Below are positions 43,843 to 53,121 of a stretch of 64,000 nucleotides of DNA, in pieces (position 1 is the stretch's first letter; each line of letters starts with the position of its first letter). The stretch comes from CAIWHR01 sp963717695 (GTDB taxonomy: Bacteria; Pseudomonadota; Gammaproteobacteria; Burkholderiales; Casimicrobiaceae). The position numbers and the translations under genes are program-made. The stretch is from NCBI GenBank assembly GCA_963717695.1, contig CAVQWR010000001.1:558001-622000 (forward strand), given 5' to 3'. The notes beneath the pieces are model-generated. The model made no database searches. It worked only from the letters and a program-made list of their open reading frames with translations, and had not been told where the DNA came from.

Positions 43843-43871
43843 ATTGTACCGCAGGCGCCGGCCCGCGTCAA
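43843..43871 (-). promoter_or_regulatory. Sigma70 promoter of tRNA-Ser
   Basis: On the minus strand, TTGACG (43866-43871) and TACAAT (43843-43848) are separated by 17 bases. The tRNA 5' end is 14 bases downstream of the -10. Confidence 0.75.
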
Positions 43872-43907
43872 ACGGATGCGGCGAAAACCCGCAGGAAAAA
43901 CCGATAG

Positions 43908-45156
43908 TTACGCAGCCTTCGGCGCCTGGTCCAGCCCGAAGACGTTGTGCAGCACGCGCACCGCGAGCTCGAGGTACTTCTCGTCGATCACGACGGAGAT
44001 CTTGATCTCGGAGGTCGAGATCATCTGGATGTTGATGCCCTCGTTCGACAGCGCCTTGAACATCTTCGACGGCGATGCCGGTGTGCGAGCGCATGCCGAT
44101 GCCGATCGCGGACACCTTGCAGATCCGGTTGTCGCCGATGATCTCGCGCGCCTTGAAGACCTTGCCGCGCTCGCGCGAGAGCACGTCGAGCGCCTTCTGG
44201 TATTCGGAGCGGTTCACCGTGAACGAGAAGTCGGTGTGGCCGGATGCGCCGATGTTCTGCACGATCATGTCGACGTCGATGTTGGCGTCGGCGATCGGGC
44301 CGAGGATCGCGTAGGCGACGCCGGGCTTGTCCTCGACGCCCATCACCGAGATCTTCGCTTCGTCGCGGGTGAATGCAATGCCGGAAATGATCGCCTGTTC
44401 CATGGCTTCGTCTTCCTCGAATGTGATGAGCGTGCCCTTCGACGTCGATTCGGGATCCTCGAACGACGACAGCACGCGCAGCTTGACCTTGTACTTGCCG
44501 GCGAACTCCACCGAGCGGATCTGCAGCACCTTGGAGCCGAGGCTCGCCATCTCGAGCATTTCCTCGAACGTGATGGTGTCGAGCCGCCGCGCCTCGGGGA
44601 CGATGCGCGGATCGGTCGTGTAGACGCCGTCGACGTCGGTGTAGATCTGGCACTCGTCGGCCTTGAGCGCGGCGGCGAGCGCCACGCCCGAGGTGTCGGA
44701 GCCGCCGCGGCCGAGCGTCGTGATGTTGCCGTCGGCGTCGATGCCCTGGAAGCCGGCGACGATGACGACGGTGCCGGCCGCGAGATCGGCGCGCATCGGC
44801 GCCTCGTCGATCGACAGGATGCGCGCCTTGGTGAACGCGCTGTCGGTGACGATGCGCACCTGTCCGCCGGTGTAGCTCTTCGCCTTGACGCCCAGCTCGT
44901 GGAGCGCGATCGCGAGGAGGCCGATCGTGACCTGCTCGCCCGTTGCGGCGACGACGTCGAGCTCGCGCGGATCGGGATTCGGCGAGAGCTCGCGGGCGAG
45001 CCCGAGCAGGCGGTTGGTCTCGCCGCTCATCGCCGAGACGACGACGACGAGATCGTGGCCCTCGCGGTGATAGCGGGCAACGCGGCGCGCGACGTTGCGG
45101 ATGCGCTCGATGCTGCCGACGGACGTGCCGCCGTATTTCTGGACGATCAGGGACAT
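43908..45156 (-). CDS. lysC: Aspartate kinase (one frameshift near the C-terminus)
   Basis: It starts at ATG 45156 (MSLIVQKYGGTSVGSIERIR). The kinase domain has KYGGTS, TLGRGGSDTSGVALAAAL and CQIYTDVDGVYTTDPRIV; two ACT domains follow. Near 44065 one surplus base moves the true C-terminus (SKMFKALSNEGINIQMIST, ISVVIDEKYLELAVRVLH, ending QAPKAA at 43908) into another frame. About 415 residues when repaired, the normal length. Read without repair, the frame runs antisense through tRNA-Ser and the next gene, which cannot be real. It makes aspartyl-phosphate for lysine, threonine and methionine; the ACT domains imply feedback control. Confidence 0.88.
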
Positions 45157-45197
45157 GGCGATGCGATCGCGTCCTCGAGGGACGCGTCAGGGGCTTT

Positions 45198-46438
45198 TCA
45201 GAGCGTGCGGAATAGGATGGTGGCGTTGGTGCCGCCGAAGCCGAACGAATTCGACAGCGCGGCGCGGATCTTCATGTCGCGGGCGGTGAGCGGAACGAAG
45301 TCGAGGTCGCACTGCGGATCCTGGTTGACGAGGTTCGCGGTCGGCGGCGCCACCTGGTCGCGCAGCGCCAGCACCGTGAACACCGCCTCGATGCCGCCCG
45401 CGGCGCCGAGCAGGTGTCCCGTCATCGACTTGGTCGAGCTGATGGCGAGCTTCTTCGCATGCTCGCCGAAGGCGCGGTTCACCGCGACGCATTCCGCCAC
45501 GTCGCCGAGCGGCGTCGACGTTCCGTGCGCGTTGATGTAGTCGATGTCGTCGGGATTGAGCTTCGCGTTGGCCATCGCGTTGCGCATGCTGCGCATGCCG
45601 CCGCGCCCGTCCTCGGGCGGCGCCGTGATGTGATGCGCGTCGGCACTCATCCCGTAGCCCGCGAGCTCGCAGTAGATGTGCGCGCCGCGCGCCTTCGCAT
45701 GCTCGTATTCCTCGAGGACCAGCACGCCGGCGCCCTCGCCCAGCACGAAGCCGTCGCGGTCGCGGTCCCAGGGACGCGACGCCGTCGCGGGGTCGTCGTT
45801 GCGCGTCGACAGCGCGCGCGAGGCGCAGAACCCGCCCATGGCAACCGCGCACACCGTGGACTCGGACGCCGCCCGCCACCATCACGTCCGCGTCGCCGTA
45901 TTCGATGATGCGGGCGGCCTCGCCGAGGCTGTGGTTCGCGGTCGAGCAAGCGCTGACGATCGCGAGGTTCGGGCCTTCGAATCCGTAATGGATCGACGCC
46001 AGCCCCGAGACCATGTTGATGATCGATCCCGGAATGAAGAACGGCGAGATCTTGCGCACGCCGCCGCGCATGAAATCGGCCTTCGTTTCCTCGATCAGCG
46101 GCAGCCCGCCGATGCCGGAGCCGATGCACACGCCGACCCGCTCGCGGTCACCTGCGTAGTTCTCGATGCCCGGCGTCGCGCACGGCTTCCATCGTGGCGA
46201 CGAGCCCGTAATGGATGAACGTGTCGTAGCGGCGGGCTTCCTTCGCCGAAAGGTACTTGCCGACGTCGAAGTCCCTGACCTCGGCGGCGATCCGCGTCGG
46301 AAACGTCGACGCGTCGAAGCGCGTGATCGGCCCCACGCCCGAGCGCGCATTCCGGATCGAGTCCCACGCGGCAGGCACGCCGACGCCCACCGGCGAGACG
46401 ATCCCGAGTCCGGTGACGACGATGCGACGACGGGTCAT
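45198..46438 (-). CDS. fabF: Beta-ketoacyl-ACP synthase II FabF (two frameshifts)
   Basis: It starts at ATG 46438 (MTRRRIVVTGLGIVSPVGVG). Near 46160 the frame changes to GIENYAGDRERVGVCIGSGI, then the active-site Cys in VSACSTANHS. Near 45877 it changes again to ESTVCAVAMGGFCASRALST, then the catalytic histidines in HGTSTPLGD and STKSMTGHLLGAAGG. It ends ATILFRTL at 45198. About 413 residues when repaired. It elongates acyl chains in fatty-acid synthesis. An essential-type gene with two indels strongly suggests sequence error. Confidence 0.88.
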
Positions 46439-46573
46439 TGGGAGGTCGGCTGAATGGTTGCGGACGAGAATCGCGGCGAGCGGCACGTCCCGGATCCGGA
46501 TCGGGCCCCGGTGCGCCGCCGCGGTCGAAGGCAGGGTGGGCCGGACGAGACCGGCCGCGCCCGCCCCGGAAAC

Positions 46574-46813
46574 TCACTTCTTGACGTGCGAGCCGATGTA
46601 GTCGACCGCCTGCTGGACGGTCGTGATCTTTTCGGCTTCCTCGTCGGGGATCTCGGTCTCGAACTCCTCCTCGAGCGCCATCACGAGCTCCACGGTGTCC
46701 AGCGAATCGGCGCCGAGGTCGTCGACGAACGACGATTCATTCTTGATCTCGGCCTCGTTGACTCCAAGCTGCTCAGCGACGATCTTCTTGACTCGCTGTT
46801 CGACGTTTTCCAT
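46574..46813 (-). CDS. acpP: Acyl carrier protein
   Basis: 79 residues from ATG 46813 (MENVEQRVKKIVAEQLGV), with GGGAGGAG upstream. The phosphopantetheine site is Ser37 in GADSLDTVELVMALEEEF. It is highly acidic, as usual. It carries growing acyl chains for the Fab enzymes around it. The frame extends to 46846 but the added residues are not ACP-like. Confidence 0.96.
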   Translation of the reverse strand: MENVEQRVKKIVAEQLGVNEAEIKNESSFVDDLGADSLDTVELVMALEEEFETEIPDEEAEKITTVQQAVDYIGSHVKK

Positions 46814-46918
46814 GCATCTCCTCCCGAAGCGGGGACGTTGATTCAAATCCCGGGGATTTTACCAGAATACCTGCCGCCGCCCGCGTTGCGGGGCGAGGCC
46901 GGAAACCTGGCCCCGGTC

Positions 46919-47671
46919 CTACGTCATGTACATCCCGCCGTTGACGTGCAGCGTCGCGCCCGTGATGTAGGCGGCGGCGGGAGAAGCGAGAAAGCGCACG
47001 GCGTTTGCGATGTCGTCCGGACTGCCCAGCCGGCCGAGCGGAATCTTCTGCAGCAGCCCGGCGCGCTGGGGTTCGGTCAGCGCGCGCGTCATGTCGGTGT
47101 CGATGAATCCCGGCGCCACGCAGTTCACCGTGATGTTGCGGCTGCCGACTTCCTGCGCGAGGCTCTTGGTGAATCCGATGAGCGCCGCCTTGCCCGCGGC
47201 GTAGTTCACCTGCCCCGGATTGCCGCTCGATCCGACCACCGAACCGATCTGGATGATCCGGCCGGAACGCGCCTTCATCATGCCGCGCATCACGGCCTTC
47301 GCGAGCCGGTACGCGGGCTTCACGTTCGTCGCCATGATCGCGTCCCACTCCTCCTCCTTCATCCGCAGGAGCAGGTTGTCGCGCGTGATGCCGGCGTTGT
47401 TGACGAGGATGGTCACCGCTCCGAATTTCGCTTCGATCGCGGCCAGTTCGGCATCGACGGCGGCGCCGTCGCTGACATCGAGACGGATCCCCGTTCCGGG
47501 ATTTCCCGCAGCCTTCAGCGCATCCGTGATCTTGCCGGCACCCTCGTCCGTCGTCGCGGTGCCGATCACGGTGGCGCCGTCCTCGGCGAGTCCCAGCGCG
47601 ATCGCGCGCCCGATGCCGCGCGTCGCGCCCGTGACGAGCGCGATCTGTCCTGTCAGTGCAGTGCCGGCCAT
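46919..47671 (-). CDS. fabG: 3-oxoacyl-ACP reductase FabG
   Basis: 250 residues from ATG 47671. It is a short-chain dehydrogenase: NADPH site VTGATRGIGRAIA, NNAG motif, catalytic Ser144 (IGSVVG), Tyr157 and Lys161 (YAAGK), and C-terminal GATLHVNGGMYM typical of FabG. It reduces 3-oxoacyl-ACP in the elongation cycle. It lies between fabD and acpP in the canonical order. Confidence 0.95.
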   Translation of the reverse strand: MAGTALTGQIALVTGATRGIGRAIALGLAEDGATVIGTATTDEGAGKITDALKAAGNPGTGIRLDVSDGAAVDAELAAIEAKFGAVTILVNNAGITRDNLLLRMKEEEWDAIMATNVKPAYRLAKAVMRGMMKARSGRIIQIGSVVGSSGNPGQVNYAAGKAALIGFTKSLAQEVGSRNITVNCVAPGFIDTDMTRALTEPQRAGLLQKIPLGRLGSPDDIANAVRFLASPAAAYITGATLHVNGGMYMT

Positions 47672-47693
47672 CAGGCCTCCCGTTATTGAGTGG

Positions 47694-48626
47694 TCACGCG
47701 GCGAGCGTCGCCGTCACCGTGGCGATGTCGGCGCCGGCGTCGAGCGCCAGCCCCTTGAGGTTGCGGTCGATGCGCTTGGTCATGCCCGCGAGCACGCGGC
47801 CCGGCCCGCACTCGACCACGTGCGTCACGCCGCGCGCGGCAATGGCCTCGATCGTCTCGACCCAGCGCACCGGGCTCGCGGCCTGGCGCGCGAGCGCCGC
47901 GCGGATCGCGTCGGGGTCCCGCTTTTCCGCGACGTCGACATTGTGGAGTACGGGAATCCGCGGCGGCACGAACGCGACTTGCGCGAGGCGCGCCGCGAGA
48001 CGCTCCGCCGCGGGCCGCATCAGCGAGCTGTGGAATGGCGCCGAGACCGGCAGCAGCACGCCGCGCTTTGCGCCGCGCGCCGTCGCCGCGTCGATCGCGC
48101 GCTCGACGGCGGCGCGATGCCCGGCGATGACGATCTGCTCCGGCGTGTTGAAGTTGACCGGCTCGACCACCTGCCCTTGCGCCGCTTCGGCGCACGCGGC
48201 CACGACACCTTCGGCGTCGAGGCCGAGGATCGCCGCCATCGCGCCGACGCCGGCGGGGACGGCCTCCTGCATCGCCTGCGCGCGAAAGCGCACCAGCGGC
48301 AGCGCGTCCTTGAAGGCGAGCGCGCCCGATGCGACGAGCGCCGTGTATTCGCCGAGGCTGTGCCCCGCGACCACCGCGGGCGCGGCGCCGCCCGCGGCGT
48401 TCCACGCGCGCCACACGGCGATGCCCGCCGTCAGCATCACGGGCTGCGTGTTGACGGTCTGGTTGAGATCGGCGTCGCTGCCCGCGGTCACGAGCTGCCA
48501 GAGATCCTGCCCCAGGATGTCCGAGGCCTCGGCAAACGTTGCCTGCACGTCGGGATAGCCGTCGAAGCCGGCCATCATCCCGACCGACTGCGAGCCCTGC
48601 CCCGGAAACACGAATGCGAATGTCAT
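47694..48626 (-). CDS. fabD: Malonyl-CoA:ACP transacylase FabD
   Basis: 310 residues from ATG 48626. FVFPGQGSQSVGM opens the protein, the nucleophile Ser90 is in GHSLGEYTAL, and His199 is in PVSAPFHSSLM. It charges ACP with malonyl groups. The frame is intact and the length normal. It is 22 bases upstream of fabG. Confidence 0.95.
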   Translation of the reverse strand: MTFAFVFPGQGSQSVGMMAGFDGYPDVQATFAEASDILGQDLWQLVTAGSDADLNQTVNTQPVMLTAGIAVWRAWNAAGGAAPAVVAGHSLGEYTALVASGALAFKDALPLVRFRAQAMQEAVPAGVGAMAAILGLDAEGVVAACAEAAQGQVVEPVNFNTPEQIVIAGHRAAVERAIDAATARGAKRGVLLPVSAPFHSSLMRPAAERLAARLAQVAFVPPRIPVLHNVDVAEKRDPDAIRAALARQAASPVRWVETIEAIAARGVTHVVECGPGRVLAGMTKRIDRNLKGLALDAGADIATVTATLAA

Positions 48627-48665
48627 CGAAGATTGAGAACGGAGTGGGAAATCACGGAATGCGCG

Positions 48666-49622
48666 TCACCAGACGAGGAACACCGAACCCCAGGTGAAAC
48701 CGCCGCCGACGCCCAGCAGCAGCACACGGTGCCCCGGCTGCAGGCGGCCGTCGCGCACCGCCTCGTCGAGCGCCAGCGGAATCGAAGCGGCGGATGTGTT
48801 CGCGTGCCGGTCGACCGTGGTCACGACCTTGCTGTCCGGAATGCCGAGCTTGTGCGCAGTCGAGTGGATGATCCGGATATTCGCCTGGTGCGCCACCATC
48901 CAGTCGATCGATTCGGCCGTCGCGTGGTTCCGGTCGAGCGCCTCGTGCGCCGCCTCGGCCAGCACCTTGACTGCGAACTTGAACACCGCGCTGCCGTTCA
49001 TGTGCACGAACGGCGTGCCGACGACGGCGCCATTGGCGACGGTGCCGGGCACGCACAGCATCTCGCGGTGATGGCCGTCGGCGTGCAGGTGCGACGACAG
49101 GATGCCCGGCGCTTCTGAGGGAACCAGCACCACGGCGCCGGCACCGTCGCCGAACAGGATGCAGGTGCCGCGATCGTTCCAGTCGAGGATGCGCGAGTAG
49201 ATCTCGGCGCCGACGACGAGCGCATTGCGCGCCATGCCGCTCGCGACGAGGCGGTCGGCGATCGCAAGCGCGTAGACGAATCCGCTGCACACGGCCTGCA
49301 CGTCGAACGCGGGACCACCCGCGGCGCCGAGCTTCGCCTGCAGGATCGTGGCCGTCGACGGGAAGATCATGTCCGGCGTCGAGGTCGCGACGATGATCAG
49401 GTCGACGTCCGCCGGTGCGATGCCGGCCGCGGCGAGCGCCTTGCGCGCCGCGTGCTCCGCGAGGTCGCTCGTCTGCTCGTCGGGCGCGGCGATCCGGCGT
49501 TCGCGGATGCCGGTGCGCTCGCGGATCCACGCGTCCGACGTGTCGAGGCGCTGCGACAGCTCGTCGTTGGTCAGTACCTTTGCCGGCAGGTAACCGCCGG
49601 TGCCGACGATGCGGCTATGCAT
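48666..49622 (-). CDS. fabH: Beta-ketoacyl-ACP synthase III FabH
   Basis: 318 residues from ATG 49622, overlapping the plsX stop by 8 bases. The catalytic triad is Cys112 (QAVCSGF), His245 (VAHQANIR) and Asn275 (RHANTSAAS), at the positions usual for FabH. It starts fatty-acid synthesis by condensing acetyl-CoA with malonyl-ACP. Confidence 0.96.
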   Translation of the reverse strand: MHSRIVGTGGYLPAKVLTNDELSQRLDTSDAWIRERTGIRERRIAAPDEQTSDLAEHAARKALAAAGIAPADVDLIIVATSTPDMIFPSTATILQAKLGAAGGPAFDVQAVCSGFVYALAIADRLVASGMARNALVVGAEIYSRILDWNDRGTCILFGDGAGAVVLVPSEAPGILSSHLHADGHHREMLCVPGTVANGAVVGTPFVHMNGSAVFKFAVKVLAEAAHEALDRNHATAESIDWMVAHQANIRIIHSTAHKLGIPDSKVVTTVDRHANTSAASIPLALDEAVRDGRLQPGHRVLLLGVGGGFTWGSVFLVW

Positions 49623-50673
49623 CGGCGGCCTGCGGCGCGCTCGATGGGACCGCGGGCTGCACGGGCGTGACGGGCATCGACGCCATCTGCTGCGCGATCT
49701 TCTCCAGCACGCCGTGCTTCGCTTCGGCGTGGGCCTTCATCAGCGCGTGCCGGAAGGCGAGGATGTCCGCGCCGCCGTGGCTTTTCACGACGACGCCCTT
49801 GAGACCGATCAGCGTCGCGCCGTTGTGCCGGCGCGGGTCGATCCTGCGCTTGAATCCCATCAGCACGGGATAGGCGGTGAGCGCCGCCAGCCTGGTGAGC
49901 GGGTTGCGCGTGAACTCCGACTTCAGGAATTCGTAGAGCATCGTCACGAGGCCCTCGGACGCCTTCAGCATCACGTTGCCGACGAAGCCGTCGCAGACGA
50001 CGACTTCGGTGGTGCCCTTGAAGATGTCGTTGCCCTCGACGTTGCCGACGAAATTGAGTCCTGACACCTTGAGCAGCTCGCCGGTGCGCTTCGCGAGGTC
50101 GTTGCCCTTGATGTCCTCCTCGCCGACGTTGAGGAGGCCGACGGTCGGCCGCTCGATGCCGTCGACCGCAGTCACGAGCGCGGAGCCCATGGCGGCGAAC
50201 TGGACCAGCTGCTCGGGCGTGCAGTTGACGTTGGCGCCGAGGTCGAGCACCGTCGTCACGCCTTTCCTCGTCGGCAGCTGCGACGCGATCGCGGGGCGAT
50301 CGATGCCGGGCAGCGTCTTCAGCACGAAGCGCGCGATCGCCATCAGAGCGCCGGTGTTGCCGGCGGAGACGCAGGCCTGCGCGCTGCCCTCCTTGACGAG
50401 ATTGATGGCGACCCGCATCGACGAGTCTTTCTTGTGCCGCAAGGCGTCGGCCGGAGGCTCGTGCATCTCGACCACTTCGGCGGCATGACGGAGGACGAGG
50501 CGTCCCGATGTGCTCGAGCGGAGCTTCGCGAGGACGGCGCGCATCGGCGCGTCCTGCCCGACCGCGATCACCGCGGCGTCCGGCGTCGCCTCGAGGAACG
50601 CGAGCGCGGCCGGCAGCGTGACCGAAGGGCCATGATCGCCTCCCATCGCGTCGACGGCTACCGTGATCGTCAT
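49615..50673 (-). CDS. plsX: Phosphate acyltransferase PlsX
   Basis: 352 residues from ATG 50673. Family motifs: VAVDAMGGDHGPSVTLPAAL, SMRVAINLVKEGSAQACVSA, GNTGALMAIA, GLLNVGEEDIKGND and VVCDGFVGNVMLKASEG. It makes acyl-phosphate from acyl-ACP for phospholipid synthesis. The tail is extended by a Pro/Ala-rich stretch (PVTPVQPAVPSSAPQAA). Confidence 0.95.
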   Translation of the reverse strand: MTITVAVDAMGGDHGPSVTLPAALAFLEATPDAAVIAVGQDAPMRAVLAKLRSSTSGRLVLRHAAEVVEMHEPPADALRHKKDSSMRVAINLVKEGSAQACVSAGNTGALMAIARFVLKTLPGIDRPAIASQLPTRKGVTTVLDLGANVNCTPEQLVQFAAMGSALVTAVDGIERPTVGLLNVGEEDIKGNDLAKRTGELLKVSGLNFVGNVEGNDIFKGTTEVVVCDGFVGNVMLKASEGLVTMLYEFLKSEFTRNPLTRLAALTAYPVLMGFKRRIDPRRHNGATLIGLKGVVVKSHGGADILAFRHALMKAHAEAKHGVLEKIAQQMASMPVTPVQPAVPSSAPQAADA

Positions 50674-50808
50674 GGCGAGGTCGGCGTGTTGCGCGTCATT
50701 GTCGAGGAAGGCGCTCCGCGCGCGGCAAGCGCGCGGCGACGGCGGAAGTTTACAACGCCGCGGCGACGGCGCGCGGCGGACGGCGCGGCGTGGAGGCCGC
50801 TGCCGCGA

Positions 50809-50991
50809 CTACTCGTCCGACTTCGTCTTCACGACCTTGCGGCCGCGGTAGTAGCCCGTGGGGCTCACGTGGTGGCGCAGGTGCACCTCGCCCGTGACCG
50901 GCTCGACCGCGAGCGACGGCGTGGGGAGGAAATCGTGCGCGCGATGCATGCCGCGCTTCGACGGCGACTTCTTGTTCTGCTGGACAGCCAT
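50809..50991 (-). CDS. rpmF: 50S ribosomal protein L32
   Basis: 60 residues from ATG 50991: MAVQQNKKSPSKRGMHRAHD, then LAVEPVTGEVHLRHHVSPTG and YYRGRKVV. It is the cysteine-free form of L32. It lies in the conserved yceD-rpmF-plsX order. Confidence 0.96.
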   Translation of the reverse strand: MAVQQNKKSPSKRGMHRAHDFLPTPSLAVEPVTGEVHLRHHVSPTGYYRGRKVVKTKSDE

Positions 50992-51044
50992 GTGCTTCTC
51001 CTGATGAAAATTCGGTCAATCCGCCGCGCGGAGCCGATGTCGGC

Positions 51045-51596
51045 CTAGCGCGGCTTCCTGCGTGGCTTGCTCTTCAGCGCGCCCAGTGCGGCGAACGGCG
51101 ATGCGCCGCCTTCGCGGGCCGGCGCGCCCATCGCTTCCGCCTGCACGACGCAATCCGCCTTTTCGCAATGCGGCGCGAAGGGCAGCGTCAACAGCAATTC
51201 GTCCTCGACCAGCGGCAGCGGATCCAGCACGTCCTCGGCAAGGATGACTTCGTGCACGTCGTCCTCGTCCAGCGCCACCAGCTCGCGCTCGTTCCTCGCG
51301 AGCAGCACCAGCGTCTCCTGCCGCACCGGCCACGCAAAGGTCCGCATGCAGCGCTGGCATTCGAGCGGCAGCGATCCTTCCAGCGCGATGGAAAGCGCCG
51401 GCCTGCCGATCGCGTCGGCCGCACCTTCGATGCGCCACTGGAGCTTCGCGTCGGCGCCCTCGTCCGCAATCCGGTCGGCGATCTTCGGCAGCGCTTCCGC
51501 GGCGACCGTGCCCGACATCGACCCGCGCCGCGCGGAGAGGTCCCACGCGTCGAAGGCCGTGCCGCGACGACCCGTCGATGCTTCCCGCCCGGCCAT
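51045..51596 (-). CDS. yceD: YceD/DUF177 family protein
   Basis: 183 residues from ATG 51596 (MAGREASTGRRGTAFDAWDL), with AAGGAG 9 bases upstream. DUF177 features: LPLECQRCMRTFAWPV and LPLVEDELLLTLPFAPHCEKADC, with Cys pairs suggesting metal or redox binding, and a basic tail ending LKSKPRRKPR. The family is linked to 23S rRNA accumulation and ribosome assembly. It is the first gene of the fab operon, behind a strong promoter. Confidence 0.92.
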   Translation of the reverse strand: MAGREASTGRRGTAFDAWDLSARRGSMSGTVAAEALPKIADRIADEGADAKLQWRIEGAADAIGRPALSIALEGSLPLECQRCMRTFAWPVRQETLVLLARNERELVALDEDDVHEVILAEDVLDPLPLVEDELLLTLPFAPHCEKADCVVQAEAMGAPAREGGASPFAALGALKSKPRRKPR

Positions 51597-51694
51597 GCGC
51601 CACACTCCTTCGGAGCCTCAACTGCCTGTTGCCGCCTGATGCCGCCTTGCCACGGCCCGCGAACTCGTGCTGGGCCGGTCGGCGAAAACGTTGG

Positions 51695-51723
51695 ATAATA
51701 GCGCGATCTTCGGGCTGTGTCAA
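51695..51723 (-). promoter_or_regulatory. Near-consensus sigma70 promoter of the yceD-rpmF-plsX-fab operon
   Basis: On the minus strand TTGACA (51718-51723) and TATTAT (51695-51700) are separated by exactly 17 bases. The start of yceD is about 92 bases downstream of the predicted transcription start. Confidence 0.8.
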
Positions 51724-51783
51724 AAAATGTCAGCAAAAACAACAGCCAGACCCCATTCCACCGATCTGCCGAGCCACCCGGCG

Positions 51784-52371
51784 ATGCGCCCGCTGGTCCT
51801 TGCCTCGACGTCGCGCTACCGCGCCGACCTGATCCGGCGCCTCGGCCTGCCTTTTGCGACGTTTGCGCCGGGCGTCGACGAAGTCGCGCGCGCCGGCGAG
51901 GCGCCCGCCGCGACGGCCCTCCGGCTCGCCGAGGCCAAGGCCCGCGCCGCCGCGAACACCCATCCCGATGCGCTGATCGTCGGCTCCGATCAGGTCGCGG
52001 CGTGCGGACCCGAAGCGATCGGCAAGCCGGGCAGCCACGAGAACGCCGTGGCGCAGCTCCGCCGGCTTTCGGGCAAGTCGGTCGTGTTTCACACGGGGCT
52101 CGCGCTGCTCGACAGCGCGACCGGGGTCTGCCGCAGCGAGTGCATCGACGTCGTCAGCACGTATCGCGCGCTGACCGACGCGGAGATCGAGGCGTACCTC
52201 CGGCGTGAAAAGCCCTACGATTGCGCGGGTTCGGTGAAGTCCGAGGGCCTTGGCATCGCGCTCTTCGAGCGCATTGCGAGTGACGATCCGACGGCACTCA
52301 TCGGACTGCCGCTGATACGGCTCTCCGCGCTGCTGCGCGCGGCCGGCGTTGCCGTTCCGCCGCTTCGCTGA
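51784..52371 (+). CDS. Maf-like nucleotide pyrophosphatase
   Basis: 195 residues from ATG 51784 (MRPLVLASTSRYRADLIRRL). Maf motifs: LASTSRYR, VDEVARAGE, LIVGSDQVA, VVFHTGLALLD, STYRALTDAEIEAYLRREKP, CAGSVKSEGLG and DPTALIGLPL. The group with this pattern (YceF type) hydrolyses modified or canonical nucleoside triphosphates, m7GTP in the characterised case. An earlier ATG at 51727 is in frame but falls next to the divergent promoter, so the shorter form is preferred. It is followed 20 bases later by a methyltransferase. Confidence 0.9.
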   Translation: MRPLVLASTSRYRADLIRRLGLPFATFAPGVDEVARAGEAPAATALRLAEAKARAAANTHPDALIVGSDQVAACGPEAIGKPGSHENAVAQLRRLSGKSVVFHTGLALLDSATGVCRSECIDVVSTYRALTDAEIEAYLRREKPYDCAGSVKSEGLGIALFERIASDDPTALIGLPLIRLSALLRAAGVAVPPLR

Positions 52372-52391
52372 GACCGCTGCCGATATTCGCG

Positions 52392-53099
52392 ATGACCGGC
52401 CGGCTCTATCTCGTGCCGAATCTCCTCGGCATCGTTCCACCGGAAAGCGTGCTGCCGACGCGCACGATCACGGTGGCGCGAAGCCTCGGGCATTTCGTTG
52501 TCGAGAACGCGAAACCGGCGCGGCATTTTCTGAAGTCGCTCGCCCCGACCCGGCCGCTGCAGGCCATCGCGATCGAGGAAATCGGCGCCGATCCGACGGC
52601 GCAGCATTGCGAGACGCTGCTCGCACCCGCGCGTGCGGGCCACGACATGGGCCTCGTGTCGGACGCCGGCTGTCCGGGCGTCGCCGATCCCGGCGCGGGC
52701 GTCGTCGCCGCGGCGCATCGCCTCGGCATCACCGTGGTCCCGCTGGTCGGGCCGTCGTCTGTCCTGCTCGCGTTGATGGCCTCCGGCATGAACGGCCAGG
52801 GCTTCACGTTCCACGGCTATCTTCCGGTGAAAGCCGAAGCGCGCGCGGACGCGATTCGCCGGCTCGAGTCCGAATCGGCCAGGAGCCGCCACGCGCAGCT
52901 CTTCATCGAGACGCCGTACCGCAACGCGGCGCTGCTCGACGCGCTGTTCGCGACGCTGCGGCCCGACACGCGGCTGTGCGTCGCCGCCGACCTGACGCTC
53001 GAAACCGAGACGGTGGAATCGCGCCCCGTCCGGGCCTGGCGCGGCCGGGATGTCGCCCGCTATGCGAAGCGGCCGGCGATCTTCGTCGTGCAGGCCTGA
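52392..53099 (+). CDS. SAM-dependent methyltransferase, RsmI-like (tetrapyrrole methylase family)
   Basis: 235 residues from ATG 52392 (MTGRLYLVPNLLGIVPPESV). Motifs: GLVSDAGCPGVADPGAGVVA, VPLVGPSSVLLALMASGMNG, FTFHGYLPVKAEARADAIRR, ARSRHAQLFIETPYRN and FATLRPDTRLCVAADLT. It resembles RsmI (16S rRNA C1402 2'-O-methyltransferase) but is shorter and lacks the C-terminal helix domain; it may be a paralogue. A decayed copy of its second half lies at 58.7-59.1 kb. Confidence 0.88.
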   Translation: MTGRLYLVPNLLGIVPPESVLPTRTITVARSLGHFVVENAKPARHFLKSLAPTRPLQAIAIEEIGADPTAQHCETLLAPARAGHDMGLVSDAGCPGVADPGAGVVAAAHRLGITVVPLVGPSSVLLALMASGMNGQGFTFHGYLPVKAEARADAIRRLESESARSRHAQLFIETPYRNAALLDALFATLRPDTRLCVAADLTLETETVESRPVRAWRGRDVARYAKRPAIFVVQA

Positions 53100-53121
53100 C
53101 GGGGCGGCCGCGGCGGCGCGC

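Noticed and set aside
43228..43907. C-terminal extension of aspartate kinase to 642 residues
   Set aside because: It runs antisense through tRNA-Ser and an exported-protein gene; the genuine LysC C-terminus is found one frame away and stops at 43908.
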